Shown here: piece by piece, positions 24,801 through 32,293 of the stretch
Numbering within the stretch: position 1 is the stretch's first letter
How the letters are laid out: each line of letters starts with the position of its first letter
DNA from: Tenacibaculum agarivorans
GTDB taxonomy: Bacteria; Bacteroidota; Bacteroidia; Flavobacteriales; Flavobacteriaceae
Length of the DNA: 32,293 bases
NCBI RefSeq assembly: GCF_001936575.1
Contig: NZ_MSMP01000045.1
Location: 1 to 32,293 of the forward strand
Direction of reading: 5' to 3'
Notes under the pieces: model-generated
Database searches by the model: none
Seen by the model: the letters and a program-made list of their open reading frames with translations, nothing else
What the model was told of the DNA's origin: nothing
Program-made: the position numbers and the translations under genes

Positions 24801-27681
24801 TAAAACGGACTAGGCTGTCAATATTTGTCCAGTTAGCTGTACTGTATGTTTCATTATCTACTAAAATACAAGGAAGATTTGGGTTATTTGGTGCATAAAA
24901 AGAGGTAATACTAGTGTTATTACCATTTTTAAGATTGAAAAAATTGAGATTTGTTTGAGAAACGGAAATATGTTCCAAAACGATATTGGTTGATAAGTCT
25001 AAACTCTGGATAGATGTTTTATCTAATTCTAACTCTTTTAAGGCTACAAGATCAGTAAGATCAATTGTTTCAAGTTCTGTTATTTCAAAAGCAATTAATC
25101 TAACTAAAGCATTGTTGGTGCTCAAATCCAAATCACTAATATTAGTTTTGTATACAAACAATTCTTTTAAAGCGCTTGCATCTGTAAGATTGATAGTGGA
25201 AATAGTACTTTCTGATACATTTATTGAAGTTAACGATGCTGTATTAGAAGCATCTAACGAAGTAGTAATTGCTCCTGAAGCCTCTAATAAGGCTAAATTA
25301 TTCATGCTACTTATATCTACAACTTCGATACTATTATTACTAATATCTAATGATTGTAACCCCTTAAAATCTTTAATCCCTGTGATGTCTGTAATATTAG
25401 CATTTGATACATTTAATGTGTTCACCATTTCAATTAAAGCTGTAGGTACTTGTCTGTCATTAGGAGTATTATCATAACTACTTAATGCAGCTTCAAAATA
25501 AGGGTCAGGAATGGCTGTATAACGACAATAGTCCTCACTAAAATTAGTTTGGCTATCAATTTGAGTCCAATTTGCAGTACTATATGCTACATCATCTACC
25601 AATATACAACCTAAGTCAGTATTGCCTGTAGCATCAAAGTCTTCTGTGTATGTATTTGATCCATTTCGTAAATCTAGAAGGCGTAAATTATTATTACTCA
25701 CAAAAAGACCGTTCAATCTAGTCATTGTCGTAAGGGTTAAAAATTCTAAATCGTTATTATCTAAGTATACCTCATAAAGGTTTGTATTTGTAGAAAGGTT
25801 AATCTCCTTAAGCAGATTGTTTTCTAAACGTAGTTCATTAAGCACTGTATTTGTAGAAAGGTTTATACTCTTTAATTTATTATCTCTGGCATCAATTCTA
25901 TCTAATGAAACACAATTTGTCACCTTTAAATTTTCTAAATCATTTTCTGAAACTACTATATCAATAAGCTTTACATTCTTTGAAAGATCAAGAGCTATTA
26001 AATTGTTATTTTCAATAGATAAGTCTGTTAGTTCTGTATTAGCACTTAGATCGATACTGGTAATATCATTATTACCTAATGAAAGGGTTTCTAAGTTGGT
26101 ATTCTTACTTAGATCTATAGTTTCAAGTACATTATTAGCAGCAAATAAAGTCTTAAGAGCAATAAAATCTTCAATACCCGTTAAATCTTTGATACCTAAG
26201 TTCTCAATGTTAAGATCGGGTATGGTTTCTATAGCAGCTCTTGGTACTCGTCCGTCATTAGGCATATTATCATACATGCTTAATGCAGCTTCAAAATTGG
26301 GATCAGGAATACTGGTATAGATACAATCGCGATTTGAAAAAGTGGTTTGTGAATCAATACTTGTCCAATTGGTTGTACTGTAATCCACATCATCAACTGC
26401 TACACAAGTCAGGTTAGGATTATTTGAAATAACAAATGTTTGTATTCTGGTATTATTTCCACTTTTCACATTGAGATAGGACAAATTGTTATAATTAATT
26501 CCGACAACTACTATTTGAGGATTATTTCTTAAATCCATCGATGTCAAATTATTTCCTCCAAGAAAAAGTCTTCCTATATTAACATTCTTACTAATATCTA
26601 AACTTGTTAAGCCGTTATCTTCTAAAACCAATACTCGTAACTCTGTATTTTTACTTAAATCTACGGTAGGCAGTTTATTATTTTTAAGACGTAAAGTAAT
26701 TAAAGAGGTATTACTACTTAAATCAACGGTACTAAGATTATTATTATCAACAATAAGTGTTATTAACGCTACAAAATCTTCAATTCCGGTTAGATCTGAA
26801 ATACCTTTGTTTTCTAAATTAAGACTTGTTAAATTTTCAATTAAAGCTGTAGGTACTTGTTTATCATTTTCAATATCATCGTAGTCTAAAGCATTCAAGA
26901 CTGCTTCAAAGTTGGCGTCAGGTATTGCTGTATAACGACAATTATAATTTGAAAAATACATTTGCGTATCGATACTTGTCCAGTTAGCGGTGCTAAAATC
27001 AGCATCATCTACAGAAATACAACTCAAATTGGGGTTGTTCATTATTTCAAAAGACATTAGGGTTGTATTATTCCCGTTGTTTACCCTTAAAAAGTTTAGA
27101 TTATTTTCTCTGGCACTGAATGAATTCAATGAGGTAAGCGTAGATAAATCTAAAGCCGTTAGATTGTTATTGTTTAAGTGTAATTCTCTTAAACTTGAAA
27201 GGTTAATCCATGTAATATTAGAAAGCAGGTTATTATTAAGGTTTATATGTTCTAGAAATGAATTATTGCTAAAATCAATTGAAGTAAGATTACCTCCACC
27301 TTCTACATCAAGATGTCTTAAACTAGAATTACCATTCAGATTTAAATTGGTAATAGGACAATTGTTCAAATTCAATACCTGCAAATTTGTTAATGTATTC
27401 AAGTTAATATCCGAAAAAGCATTGTCAGATGCATATAGTTCTGTAAGTGAAACAAATGCTTCTATACCCGACATATTTGAAACACCTTTTGAACTTATAT
27501 CCAGTGATGTAAGTCCTGCTATTGCAGAAGTTCGTACTTGCCCGTCACCTGGTGTATCATCAATATTTAGATCAACAAGAGCTTGTTCAAAACTATCATC
27601 TTGGATCGGTGTAAATTCTTGTGCATTGCTTATGGTTGTTCCTATACACCATAGCAATACTAGTGTGTAATATTTTTTCAT
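21850..27681 (-). CDS. Giant modular LRR protein with C-terminal dockerin-like domain
   Basis: This 1943-residue secreted protein starts with a Sec signal peptide (MKKYYTLVLLWCIGTTISNAQ). Residues 22-1723 consist of seven modules of 205-310 residues. Each opens with a cap containing IPD.NFEAAL, VPTALIE and LTGIEDF, runs through 21-residue leucine-rich repeats of the form DLS.NT.L..L....N.LT.I, and closes with a NPNL.C...YC segment. Residues 1724-1943 form a C-terminal module: LEGAFE, VDWVEVQLRNP, a HRNHL motif, then two calcium loops (1889-1900 DYDGNGQIQNAD; 1917-1928 DLDMNGQVQNTD) and the final GKGEQF. It is probably extracellular, in adhesion or protein/glycan binding. No typical type IX sorting domain is seen. 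Its neighbour upstream is a paralogue, 12 nt away, so the two are likely co-transcribed. Confidence 0.85.
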   Translation of the reverse strand: MKKYYTLVLLWCIGTTISNAQEFTPIQDDSFEQALVDLNIDDTPGDGQVRTSAIAGLTSLDISSKGVSNMSGIEAFVSLTELYASDNAFSDINLNTLTNLQVLNLNNCPITNLNLNGNSSLRHLDVEGGGNLTSIDFSNNSFLEHINLNNNLLSNITWINLSSLRELHLNNNNLTALDLSTLTSLNSFSARENNLNFLRVNNGNNTTLMSFEIMNNPNLSCISVDDADFSTANWTSIDTQMYFSNYNCRYTAIPDANFEAVLNALDYDDIENDKQVPTALIENLTSLNLENKGISDLTGIEDFVALITLIVDNNNLSTVDLSSNTSLITLRLKNNKLPTVDLSKNTELRVLVLEDNGLTSLDISKNVNIGRLFLGGNNLTSMDLRNNPQIVVVGINYNNLSYLNVKSGNNTRIQTFVISNNPNLTCVAVDDVDYSTTNWTSIDSQTTFSNRDCIYTSIPDPNFEAALSMYDNMPNDGRVPRAAIETIPDLNIENLGIKDLTGIEDFIALKTLFAANNVLETIDLSKNTNLETLSLGNNDITSIDLSANTELTDLSIENNNLIALDLSKNVKLIDIVVSENDLENLKVTNCVSLDRIDARDNKLKSINLSTNTVLNELRLENNLLKEINLSTNTNLYEVYLDNNDLEFLTLTTMTRLNGLFVSNNNLRLLDLRNGSNTYTEDFDATGNTDLGCILVDDVAYSTANWTQIDSQTNFSEDYCRYTAIPDPYFEAALSSYDNTPNDRQVPTALIEMVNTLNVSNANITDITGIKDFKGLQSLDISNNSIEVVDISSMNNLALLEASGAITTSLDASNTASLTSINVSESTISTINLTDASALKELFVYKTNISDLDLSTNNALVRLIAFEITELETIDLTDLVALKELELDKTSIQSLDLSTNIVLEHISVSQTNLNFFNLKNGNNTSITSFYAPNNPNLPCILVDNETYSTANWTNIDSLVRFSETYCRYTSVPNLAFEMLLESLGYDDKPRDGEVPTALIEKVSFLDLADLGITDIIGIEDFVGLTDLNLEGNNMETIDLSNNTFLESFNCNSCTSLQSINISGLDVLRELKLKNTKITEIDLGSVSLLETLNLRESEIAAIDVSHNSNLKTLNISSTDIEFLDLSTNNGLTKLTAFEANLNYLNLKNTNIINVDVRGNPGLSCILIDDESAIPDGWDYDNTVTFSNTYCRYTSILDDNFEAALYALDLDNTLGDEQVPTKLIEGLVSLNVSNKGIENFSGIEDFIALETLEAEDNVLESIDISNNTALKYLFLSRNELTTIDLTKNTELIEIYLEANAITDIDLSKNTELNILDLGANLLTNIDVSKNTLLFELELDENNLTTIDLSRNSELERFTIADNQLETLNLFANDGLEFLRCSENQLTALDVSGSSAIASVYASDNNLTEIKLPFRSNFLEVINLNGNEISDLDLSDYDKLQQVDVQYNLNLTRVNLQSGGNINLREFNSTGSINLTCIRVDDVVNTSWATVEAVTGFSDTYCRYTSVPDPYFEAALSRLDDSPGDKRIPTALIEEENTLILRNTDISDLTGLEDFRDLEVLALTDLDITEVDLSANTNLQGLTIDRNSFLTSIEISTLTKLEILSLHFASTISTLDVSKNTALERLTVSNTDLKQVVFGGNTTLQRLSLSQSSIENLDLSKLTGLVTVELSNNNLSSLNLRNGNNTKMSFVHLRNNPNLYCVQVDDVDYADTNFTNKDDQTSFDVNCESLEVDLKVILEGAFEVSGPMIMRDDLNDNNLLPTTSPYSDVINGDPTSTSSPGPGSIVDWVEVQLRNPNDINEILYRQSAFLQRSGSVVAVDDQSTLELSAWRGNYYIAVAHRNHLPIVTNTIHLLNGSGPFSTKIDFTEVSNILGGTNAVNDMGNGYYAMPVGDYDGNGQIQNADINAVIQQLGSSGYNNADLDMNGQVQNTDINNLLNPNVGKGEQF
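21853..22512 (-). other. C-terminal dockerin-like module of the complete LRR gene
   Basis: This 220-residue module is shared with the neighbouring paralogue. A beta-rich part (LEGAFE..., VDWVEVQLRNP, IAVAHRNHLPIV) is followed by a pair of EF-hand/dockerin-type loops with Asp at positions 1, 3 and 12 and Asn at 5. The end is NVGKGEQF. Calcium binding is likely by motif; partner binding through cohesins is not implied by anything seen. Confidence 0.7.
22513..27618 (-). repeat. Seven LRR modules in the complete LRR gene
   Basis: Module boundaries, set at the cysteine before (R/I)YT, in protein order: 27618-26938 (227 residues), 26937-26323 (205), 26322-25525 (266), 25524-24787 (246), 24786-24118 (223), 24117-23188 (310) and 23187-22513 (225). 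Differences in length come mainly from the number of 21-residue (63-nt) leucine-rich repeats. The caps and tails are conserved and the middles diverge. The sixth module is the longest. Confidence 0.85.
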
Positions 27682-27693
27682 CGTGTTTGGGGT

Positions 27694-30600
27694 TTAAAAT
27701 TGTTCACCTTTACCTAGGTTTTGCTGTATCATATTGAGATCTATATTTTGTATTTGACCGTTCATATCGACGTCAAATATGCTGTAACCAGAATTTCCTA
27801 TTTGTAATATTGTAGTATTGATATCTGTATTTTGTACCTGACCATTCCCATCTACATCACCCAAAGGCATTCCATTATATCCACCAGCTAAATGTATTAA
27901 TGCTGAATTTCCTCCAGCAACATTTGCTGTATTGGTAAAATCAATTGAAGTGGTAGTGCTTGTAAATGAATAGGTTGTATTCGACACAATTGTTAAGTGA
28001 TTTCTATGCGCAATAGCTAGATAAAAATCGCCTTGTACTAAACTGAATGATAAGGGGGAAACACCATCAGTATCAACGATTGCTCCATTTCTAAGTAACA
28101 AGGCAGATTTAGTAGTCTCTATTTGCGTAATATCAGTTGGATTTCTTAATTGAACTTCTACCCAATCTACCACAGCATGTTCTCCTGTTGTATTAAAAAC
28201 AGCAGCTTCACAAGTTTCATCGTTATAAGGTGAAATGGTTGGAATTAATATTGAAGTATTATCACGTAAATTATCGTGCATGAGAATAGTTCCAGAAGAG
28301 GTTTCAAATGCTCCTTCTAAAATTACCTCAGGAGAAACCGAGAAATTATACCCACAATCTTCGTTAAAATTTGTCGTGCTATCAATATTGGTCCAGTTAG
28401 TTGTTGCATAGGTAACATCATCTACTTGAACACAAGTTAGGTCTGAATTACCTGTAATATCTAAGTAATCTATTCCTGTATTATTCCCATTTTTGAGATT
28501 TAATGCTGTTAAACCACAATTGATCACTTCAAAGTCTAACAAAGCACTAAATTTACTTATATCCAGATACCCACCAATAGCGTTATTAGAAAGATAGATA
28601 TATCTCAAATTTGGATTATGAGTTAAATCAATTGAAGTAAGATTATTGTTGTATATGTATAATCCCGTAAGGTTTGGGTTGTTTGATAGATCTATTTCTG
28701 TAATCGCACAATCGGAAACATCCAAATCTTTAAGAACGGTATTTTTAGAAAGGTCAATTGCAGTCAAATTAGGCAATGCCCAAGCACTTAAATCTTCTAG
28801 CAAAATATTTTGAGTGACATTGAGTTCGTTAATATCATTACTATGTACACTTAGCTCTTTTAATTGCTTATTCTTAGTGACATCGATAGTTGTTAAGCTA
28901 TTTCTATTAATAAGCAAGGTCTCTAATTTTGTGTTCTTGCTTAGATCGATTTCAGAAATATTATTTACTACAGCACTTAATAAGGTCAGGTTCGTGTTTT
29001 TTGATAGATCAAGTACTGTTATATCATTGTTTCCACAATATAACTGTTCTAAACCAGTGAAATCTTCTATCCCTGTTAAGTTATCAATTGATTTTCCCTC
29101 TATACGCAATCGAAATAAGGTTTCAATATTAACTGTAGGTACTTTTCCATCATTAGGATCGTCGTCATAATCTGAAAGTGCAGCTTCAAAATTCTTATCT
29201 AATATTGTTGTATAACGACAATACGTCTCTCTAAAACGTACTTGAGAATCAATACTCTTCCAGTTGTTCGTGCTATAGTCTACATCATCTACGGAAATAC
29301 ATGTTAGATTTGCATTTCCTGTAGTATTAAAAAATGAAATACTCGTATTGGTTCCGTTTCTAATACTCAGTGTTTCCAAGCTATTGTTAGATACATTGAC
29401 AAAATCCAATGCAGTAGCACCATTAAGATTTAATGCCACTAAAGCATTATTTTGAACTTCAAAATCCCTCAGAATTGTATTAGCTCCTATGGTTAGACTT
29501 TCTAAACCATTATCTGTAATGGAAAGATTTAATAATGCTGTATTAGTTGTCAGATTTAAGCTAGTAATTGCATTGTTGTCTGCTGCAATTTGAGTTAAAG
29601 CAGTATTTATACTCACATCTAAACTTTCCAAATTATTTGAATCTATTTCTAAATCTTCAAGGTTGGTATTATTGCTCAGATTGATTGTGGTCAGTTGATT
29701 GTCACGAACATTCAAAAATTGTAATAACGTATTTTTTGTTACATCAATTGAGGTCAGTGCATTATTATTAGCAGTTACAAGTGTCAAATTTGGATTTAAA
29801 TTTAATGCTAACGTATTCAGTGAGTTATTCGCTACGTTTAATGTTTCAAGAGCCTTGAAATCTTCAATTCCTGCGAGATTCTCAATTGATTTTGAAGGGA
29901 TAGATAATGATGTTACTACTTCTATCAATTTTGTAGGCACGCGCCCATCTCCGGCTTCATTATCATAACTTGATAGCGCTGCTTCAAAATTCTTATCTGG
30001 TATTGCTGTGTAACGACAATACGTTTCACTAAAACTTGCTTGAGAATCAATACTCTTCCAGTTGTTTGTACTGTAATCCACATTGTCAACCAAAATACAC
30101 GTAAGGTTAGCGTTTCCTTCAACGTTAAAATTAGTAATGTTGCTATTGTTACCGTTTTTCACATTTAGCGAAGAAAGATTATTATTGTTTACTGTTATGA
30201 CTCTTAATCTTTCATTTTGGCTTACATCTAAATCAGTAATGGCATTATCTCCTGCAAAAATTCGCGTAAGTTTGGTATTGTTACTTACATTTAAACTTGT
30301 TAAATTATTATCTTCTAATAATAAAAAATCCAAATTGGGATGCGTACTAACATTTAAAGATGTTAGCCCATTACTTCTTGCCGAAACTGAAATTAAATTT
30401 GAAATACTTGTTAAGTCTAATGATGTGACTGAATTGTCATTAAGGCTTAAGTATTTTAACGCAGTAAAGCCTTCAATTCCAGCTAGATTAGAAATGTCTT
30501 CTCCATTTACATTTAATTCTATAACACCTTCAATTTCAGCTGTAGGAACTTTAAAATCTCCAGCTTCATCATCATAATCCGAAAGAGCCGCTTCAAAATT

Positions 30601-32293
30601 CTTATCTAGTATTGTTGTATAACGGCAATACGTTTCCCTTAAACGAACACCTTCATCAAAACTTTCATCCCATAATATATGATTTGCTGAAGCACTATCT
30701 ACTACAACGCAAGTTAAGTCTGGATTTCCCTTAGCATCTAACAACATATTATGATTATTCCCATTTTTTAAATTTAGTGCTGTAAGATTATTATTATCAA
30801 TTAGTAATGTTCTTAACTCAGGAAGTTCACTTATATCCAAACTTCTTAATTTATTATTTTGAGCATTTATTGTCCTTAGTATGCTAGAGGGGGGTAAAAT
30901 AATTTCCTCTAGTTGGGTATTATTCTCTAATCTTATGGCCTCTAACTTGGTGTTACTACTCACATCTATCGTACGGATATTATTTTCATTCATTCTGATA
31001 GAAATTAAATTGGTATTCGAACTCAAATCAATCTTAGTGATCGCATTTTTTTTGATATATATCCTTCGTAATGCTTCAAAATCCTCAATCCCTGTTATAT
31101 CTTCTATTTCATATTCATCGATAGTAAAAGTGCTAACGTTTTTAATTAATGCGGTAGGCACTCGTCCATCGTTTTCAATGTCATCATATTTTTTACTAAA
31201 CAAATAGGCTTCGAAATTCGGGTCTGATATTTGGGTGTATTCACAGTATTCGGTCTCCGTAAATTGGGTGTGCGCGTCAATTTCTTCCCAATTAGCGGTT
31301 GCATAAGCAGCATCATCTACCCTAACACAGGTCAAACCTGGATTTCCTGCTAGTTCTATGTACTCTATACCTCTATTATTCCCATTATCAATTCGAAAAC
31401 TCTTTAAATTGTTACTATCTACATATACATATTCAAGTTCAGTATTCAATGATAAGTCAAGACTTGTCAGCTCATTATCACCTATTTCTAAATTCGTCAA
31501 AGAGGTGTTCTTAGATACATCAATATTGGTTATTTTATTGTTAGAAATAGTTAAATCATCTAAAGCCGTATTTGAACTTAGATCTATAGTAGTTAATAAA
31601 TTATTTTGAATCGCCAAGCGTTCCAAAGCCGCACAATTTTGGATATTGATATTCGTAAGTTTGTTTCCTAATAATCCAATTTTTTCTAGTGCTACATTAG
31701 TGCTCAAGTCGATGGTTTCTAAATTGTTAGACCGTAAATCAAGATCTTTAAGCTTTGTATTTGAACTTAGATCAACATCGGTTAAGGCATTGCGTGTAGC
31801 ATATAAAGTTTCTATATTTTTAAAATCCTCAATTCCAGTTAAGCTCTCTATAGATTTTCGATACATGTTTAACTCCGTTACATTTTCTATGATAGCTGTA
31901 GGTACTCTTCCATCTCCATGATCATCATCGTCATAACCTAATTCTTCTAATGCTAACTCAAAACTTGAATCTGGTATTTGGGTAAATCTGCAATACCCTT
32001 CTGTAAAAGAGGTATGATCATCGATATCTCCAGAAAACTTAGTCTCAAAATAAGCTTTATCTGAAACACTAATACAGTTTAGATTGGGATTTCCATAAGC
32101 TCTAAAACTTTTAATACTTTTAGCTGCTCCATTTTTAACATTTAAATGGGTGAGTTTATTATTAAAAACCCAAATTGACTTTAAATTAACATTCTTGTGA
32201 AAATCTAAACTTGTAAAATTTTCGTTATATAAATGAGCAGATTGTAAATTGGTATTAGTACTTACATCAATATTTAATAAATCATTGTTAGTT
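27694..32293 (-). CDS. Giant modular LRR protein, paralogue (5' end outside window)
   Basis: The reading frame is open from the stop at 27694 to the right edge, giving 1532 visible residues; the start and signal peptide lie beyond the window. A methionine at 31866 (MYRKSIESLTG) is internal: the codons upstream of it continue the same cap (RFTQIPDSSFELALEELGYD, then VPTAIIENVTELN) and a preceding LRR module. Five complete modules and one partial module are visible, with the same 21-residue repeats, caps and closing cysteines as the downstream gene. The C-terminal 219 residues repeat the LEGAFE / VDWVEVQLRNP / HRNHL / double calcium-loop layout and end GKGEQF. It precedes its paralogue by 12 nt, so the pair is a tandem duplication within one operon. 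Function is unknown; extracellular adhesion or binding is plausible. Confidence 0.85.
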   Translation of the reverse strand, partial: TNNDLLNIDVSTNTNLQSAHLYNENFTSLDFHKNVNLKSIWVFNNKLTHLNVKNGAAKSIKSFRAYGNPNLNCISVSDKAYFETKFSGDIDDHTSFTEGYCRFTQIPDSSFELALEELGYDDDDHGDGRVPTAIIENVTELNMYRKSIESLTGIEDFKNIETLYATRNALTDVDLSSNTKLKDLDLRSNNLETIDLSTNVALEKIGLLGNKLTNINIQNCAALERLAIQNNLLTTIDLSSNTALDDLTISNNKITNIDVSKNTSLTNLEIGDNELTSLDLSLNTELEYVYVDSNNLKSFRIDNGNNRGIEYIELAGNPGLTCVRVDDAAYATANWEEIDAHTQFTETEYCEYTQISDPNFEAYLFSKKYDDIENDGRVPTALIKNVSTFTIDEYEIEDITGIEDFEALRRIYIKKNAITKIDLSSNTNLISIRMNENNIRTIDVSSNTKLEAIRLENNTQLEEIILPPSSILRTINAQNNKLRSLDISELPELRTLLIDNNNLTALNLKNGNNHNMLLDAKGNPDLTCVVVDSASANHILWDESFDEGVRLRETYCRYTTILDKNFEAALSDYDDEAGDFKVPTAEIEGVIELNVNGEDISNLAGIEGFTALKYLSLNDNSVTSLDLTSISNLISVSARSNGLTSLNVSTHPNLDFLLLEDNNLTSLNVSNNTKLTRIFAGDNAITDLDVSQNERLRVITVNNNNLSSLNVKNGNNSNITNFNVEGNANLTCILVDNVDYSTNNWKSIDSQASFSETYCRYTAIPDKNFEAALSSYDNEAGDGRVPTKLIEVVTSLSIPSKSIENLAGIEDFKALETLNVANNSLNTLALNLNPNLTLVTANNNALTSIDVTKNTLLQFLNVRDNQLTTINLSNNTNLEDLEIDSNNLESLDVSINTALTQIAADNNAITSLNLTTNTALLNLSITDNGLESLTIGANTILRDFEVQNNALVALNLNGATALDFVNVSNNSLETLSIRNGTNTSISFFNTTGNANLTCISVDDVDYSTNNWKSIDSQVRFRETYCRYTTILDKNFEAALSDYDDDPNDGKVPTVNIETLFRLRIEGKSIDNLTGIEDFTGLEQLYCGNNDITVLDLSKNTNLTLLSAVVNNISEIDLSKNTKLETLLINRNSLTTIDVTKNKQLKELSVHSNDINELNVTQNILLEDLSAWALPNLTAIDLSKNTVLKDLDVSDCAITEIDLSNNPNLTGLYIYNNNLTSIDLTHNPNLRYIYLSNNAIGGYLDISKFSALLDFEVINCGLTALNLKNGNNTGIDYLDITGNSDLTCVQVDDVTYATTNWTNIDSTTNFNEDCGYNFSVSPEVILEGAFETSSGTILMHDNLRDNTSILIPTISPYNDETCEAAVFNTTGEHAVVDWVEVQLRNPTDITQIETTKSALLLRNGAIVDTDGVSPLSFSLVQGDFYLAIAHRNHLTIVSNTTYSFTSTTTSIDFTNTANVAGGNSALIHLAGGYNGMPLGDVDGNGQVQNTDINTTILQIGNSGYSIFDVDMNGQIQNIDLNMIQQNLGKGEQF
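27697..28353 (-). other. C-terminal dockerin-like module of the truncated LRR gene
   Basis: This 219-residue module is paralogous to the one at 21853-22512. The two calcium loops read DVDGNGQVQNTD and DVDMNGQIQNID, and the protein ends NLGKGEQF. Conservation is strongest at VDWVEVQLRNP, AHRNHL and the two loops. The beta-rich stretches between them differ more. Confidence 0.7.
28354..32292 (-). repeat. LRR modules in the truncated LRR gene
   Basis: In protein order: partial 32292-31990, then 31989-31243 (249 residues), 31242-30625 (206), 30624-30016 (203), 30015-29218 (266) and 29217-28354 (288). The caps of the modules starting at 30624 and 29217 begin with the same 18 residues (RYTTILDKNFEAALSDYD), and neighbouring tails share STNNWKSIDSQ, which points to recent exchange between modules. 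Confidence 0.83.

Noticed and set aside
26990..27670. Long open frame on the plus strand opposite the LRR gene (also similar ones at 22640-23185, 23618-24115, 25817-26320 and 30083-30577)
   Set aside because: These are mirror frames of the repetitive LRR codons, with repeated Ser/Leu/Val/Lys runs, no start context and no recognisable domain. They recur at each module with the same phase.
31864..31866. ATG at 31866 as the start of the second LRR gene
   Set aside because: The frame is open upstream to the window edge and encodes the first half of the same module cap and a preceding LRR module, so this Met is internal.
22513..31989. CRISPR or satellite array, because of about 63-bp periodicity
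   Set aside because: The period equals 21 codons of leucine-rich repeat, units are diverged, and the coding frame is kept throughout.
21850..32293. Cellulosome-type dockerins that link the LRR proteins to the sugar locus
   Set aside because: The calcium loops are dockerin-like, but no cohesin is present, the loci are separated by terminators and convergent orientation, and such loops are common in other extracellular proteins.

Overview
The window comes from an AT-rich Bacteroidota genome, most likely a marine or environmental Flavobacteriaceae member. The evidence is a SusC/SusD pair, several short Bacteroidota-type lipoprotein signals, start regions that are A-rich and mostly lack a Shine-Dalgarno sequence, and large LRR proteins of a flavobacterial style. 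All genes in the window appear intact except the last, which runs off the right edge. I see no tRNA, rRNA, CRISPR array, transposase or integrase.

Region 1 (about 0.15-18.2 kb, minus strand) is a ten-gene polysaccharide/oligosaccharide utilization operon. In transcription order it encodes SusC, SusD, an FG-GAP/ASPIC lipoprotein, an SMP-30/gluconolactonase lipoprotein, a periplasmic GH3 beta-glucosidase, a fused gluconokinase/6-phosphogluconate dehydrogenase, a GntP-type gluconate permease, a GPH-family sugar symporter, a cellobiose 2-epimerase-type enzyme and a Cip1-like lipoprotein. Most junctions downstream of susD are a few bases or overlap. A strong hairpin lies between susD and the third gene, and another closes the operon at 120-150.

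Region 2 (18.2-21.8 kb, plus strand) is divergent. It holds an AraC-family regulator with a cupin-like sensor domain, then a second GH3 enzyme made as a lipoprotein, then two tandem hairpin terminators. The 233-bp gap between susC and araC is the obvious control region.

Region 3 (21.85 kb to the right edge, minus strand) holds two adjacent, paralogous giant LRR genes. Each is built from 200-310-residue modules: seven in the complete gene, five complete plus one partial in the truncated gene. Each ends in a shared module with two dockerin/EF-hand-like calcium loops and the C-terminus GKGEQF. They look unrelated to the sugar operon.

Working model (inference): SusCD import a beta-glucoside-type oligosaccharide and the GH3 enzymes cleave it. 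A disaccharide can enter through the GPH symporter and be epimerised in the cytoplasm. An oxidised branch (aldonolactone to gluconate) is handled by the lactonase, GntP and the GntK-Gnd fusion, giving ribulose 5-phosphate, CO2 and NADPH. No endo-acting glycanase and no sugar-oxidising enzyme is visible, so the polymer and the source of gluconate remain open. The most notable items are the gluconate cassette inside a Sus-type locus, the kinase-dehydrogenase fusion, the Cip1-like protein, the periplasmic insert in the GPH transporter and the modular LRR pair.
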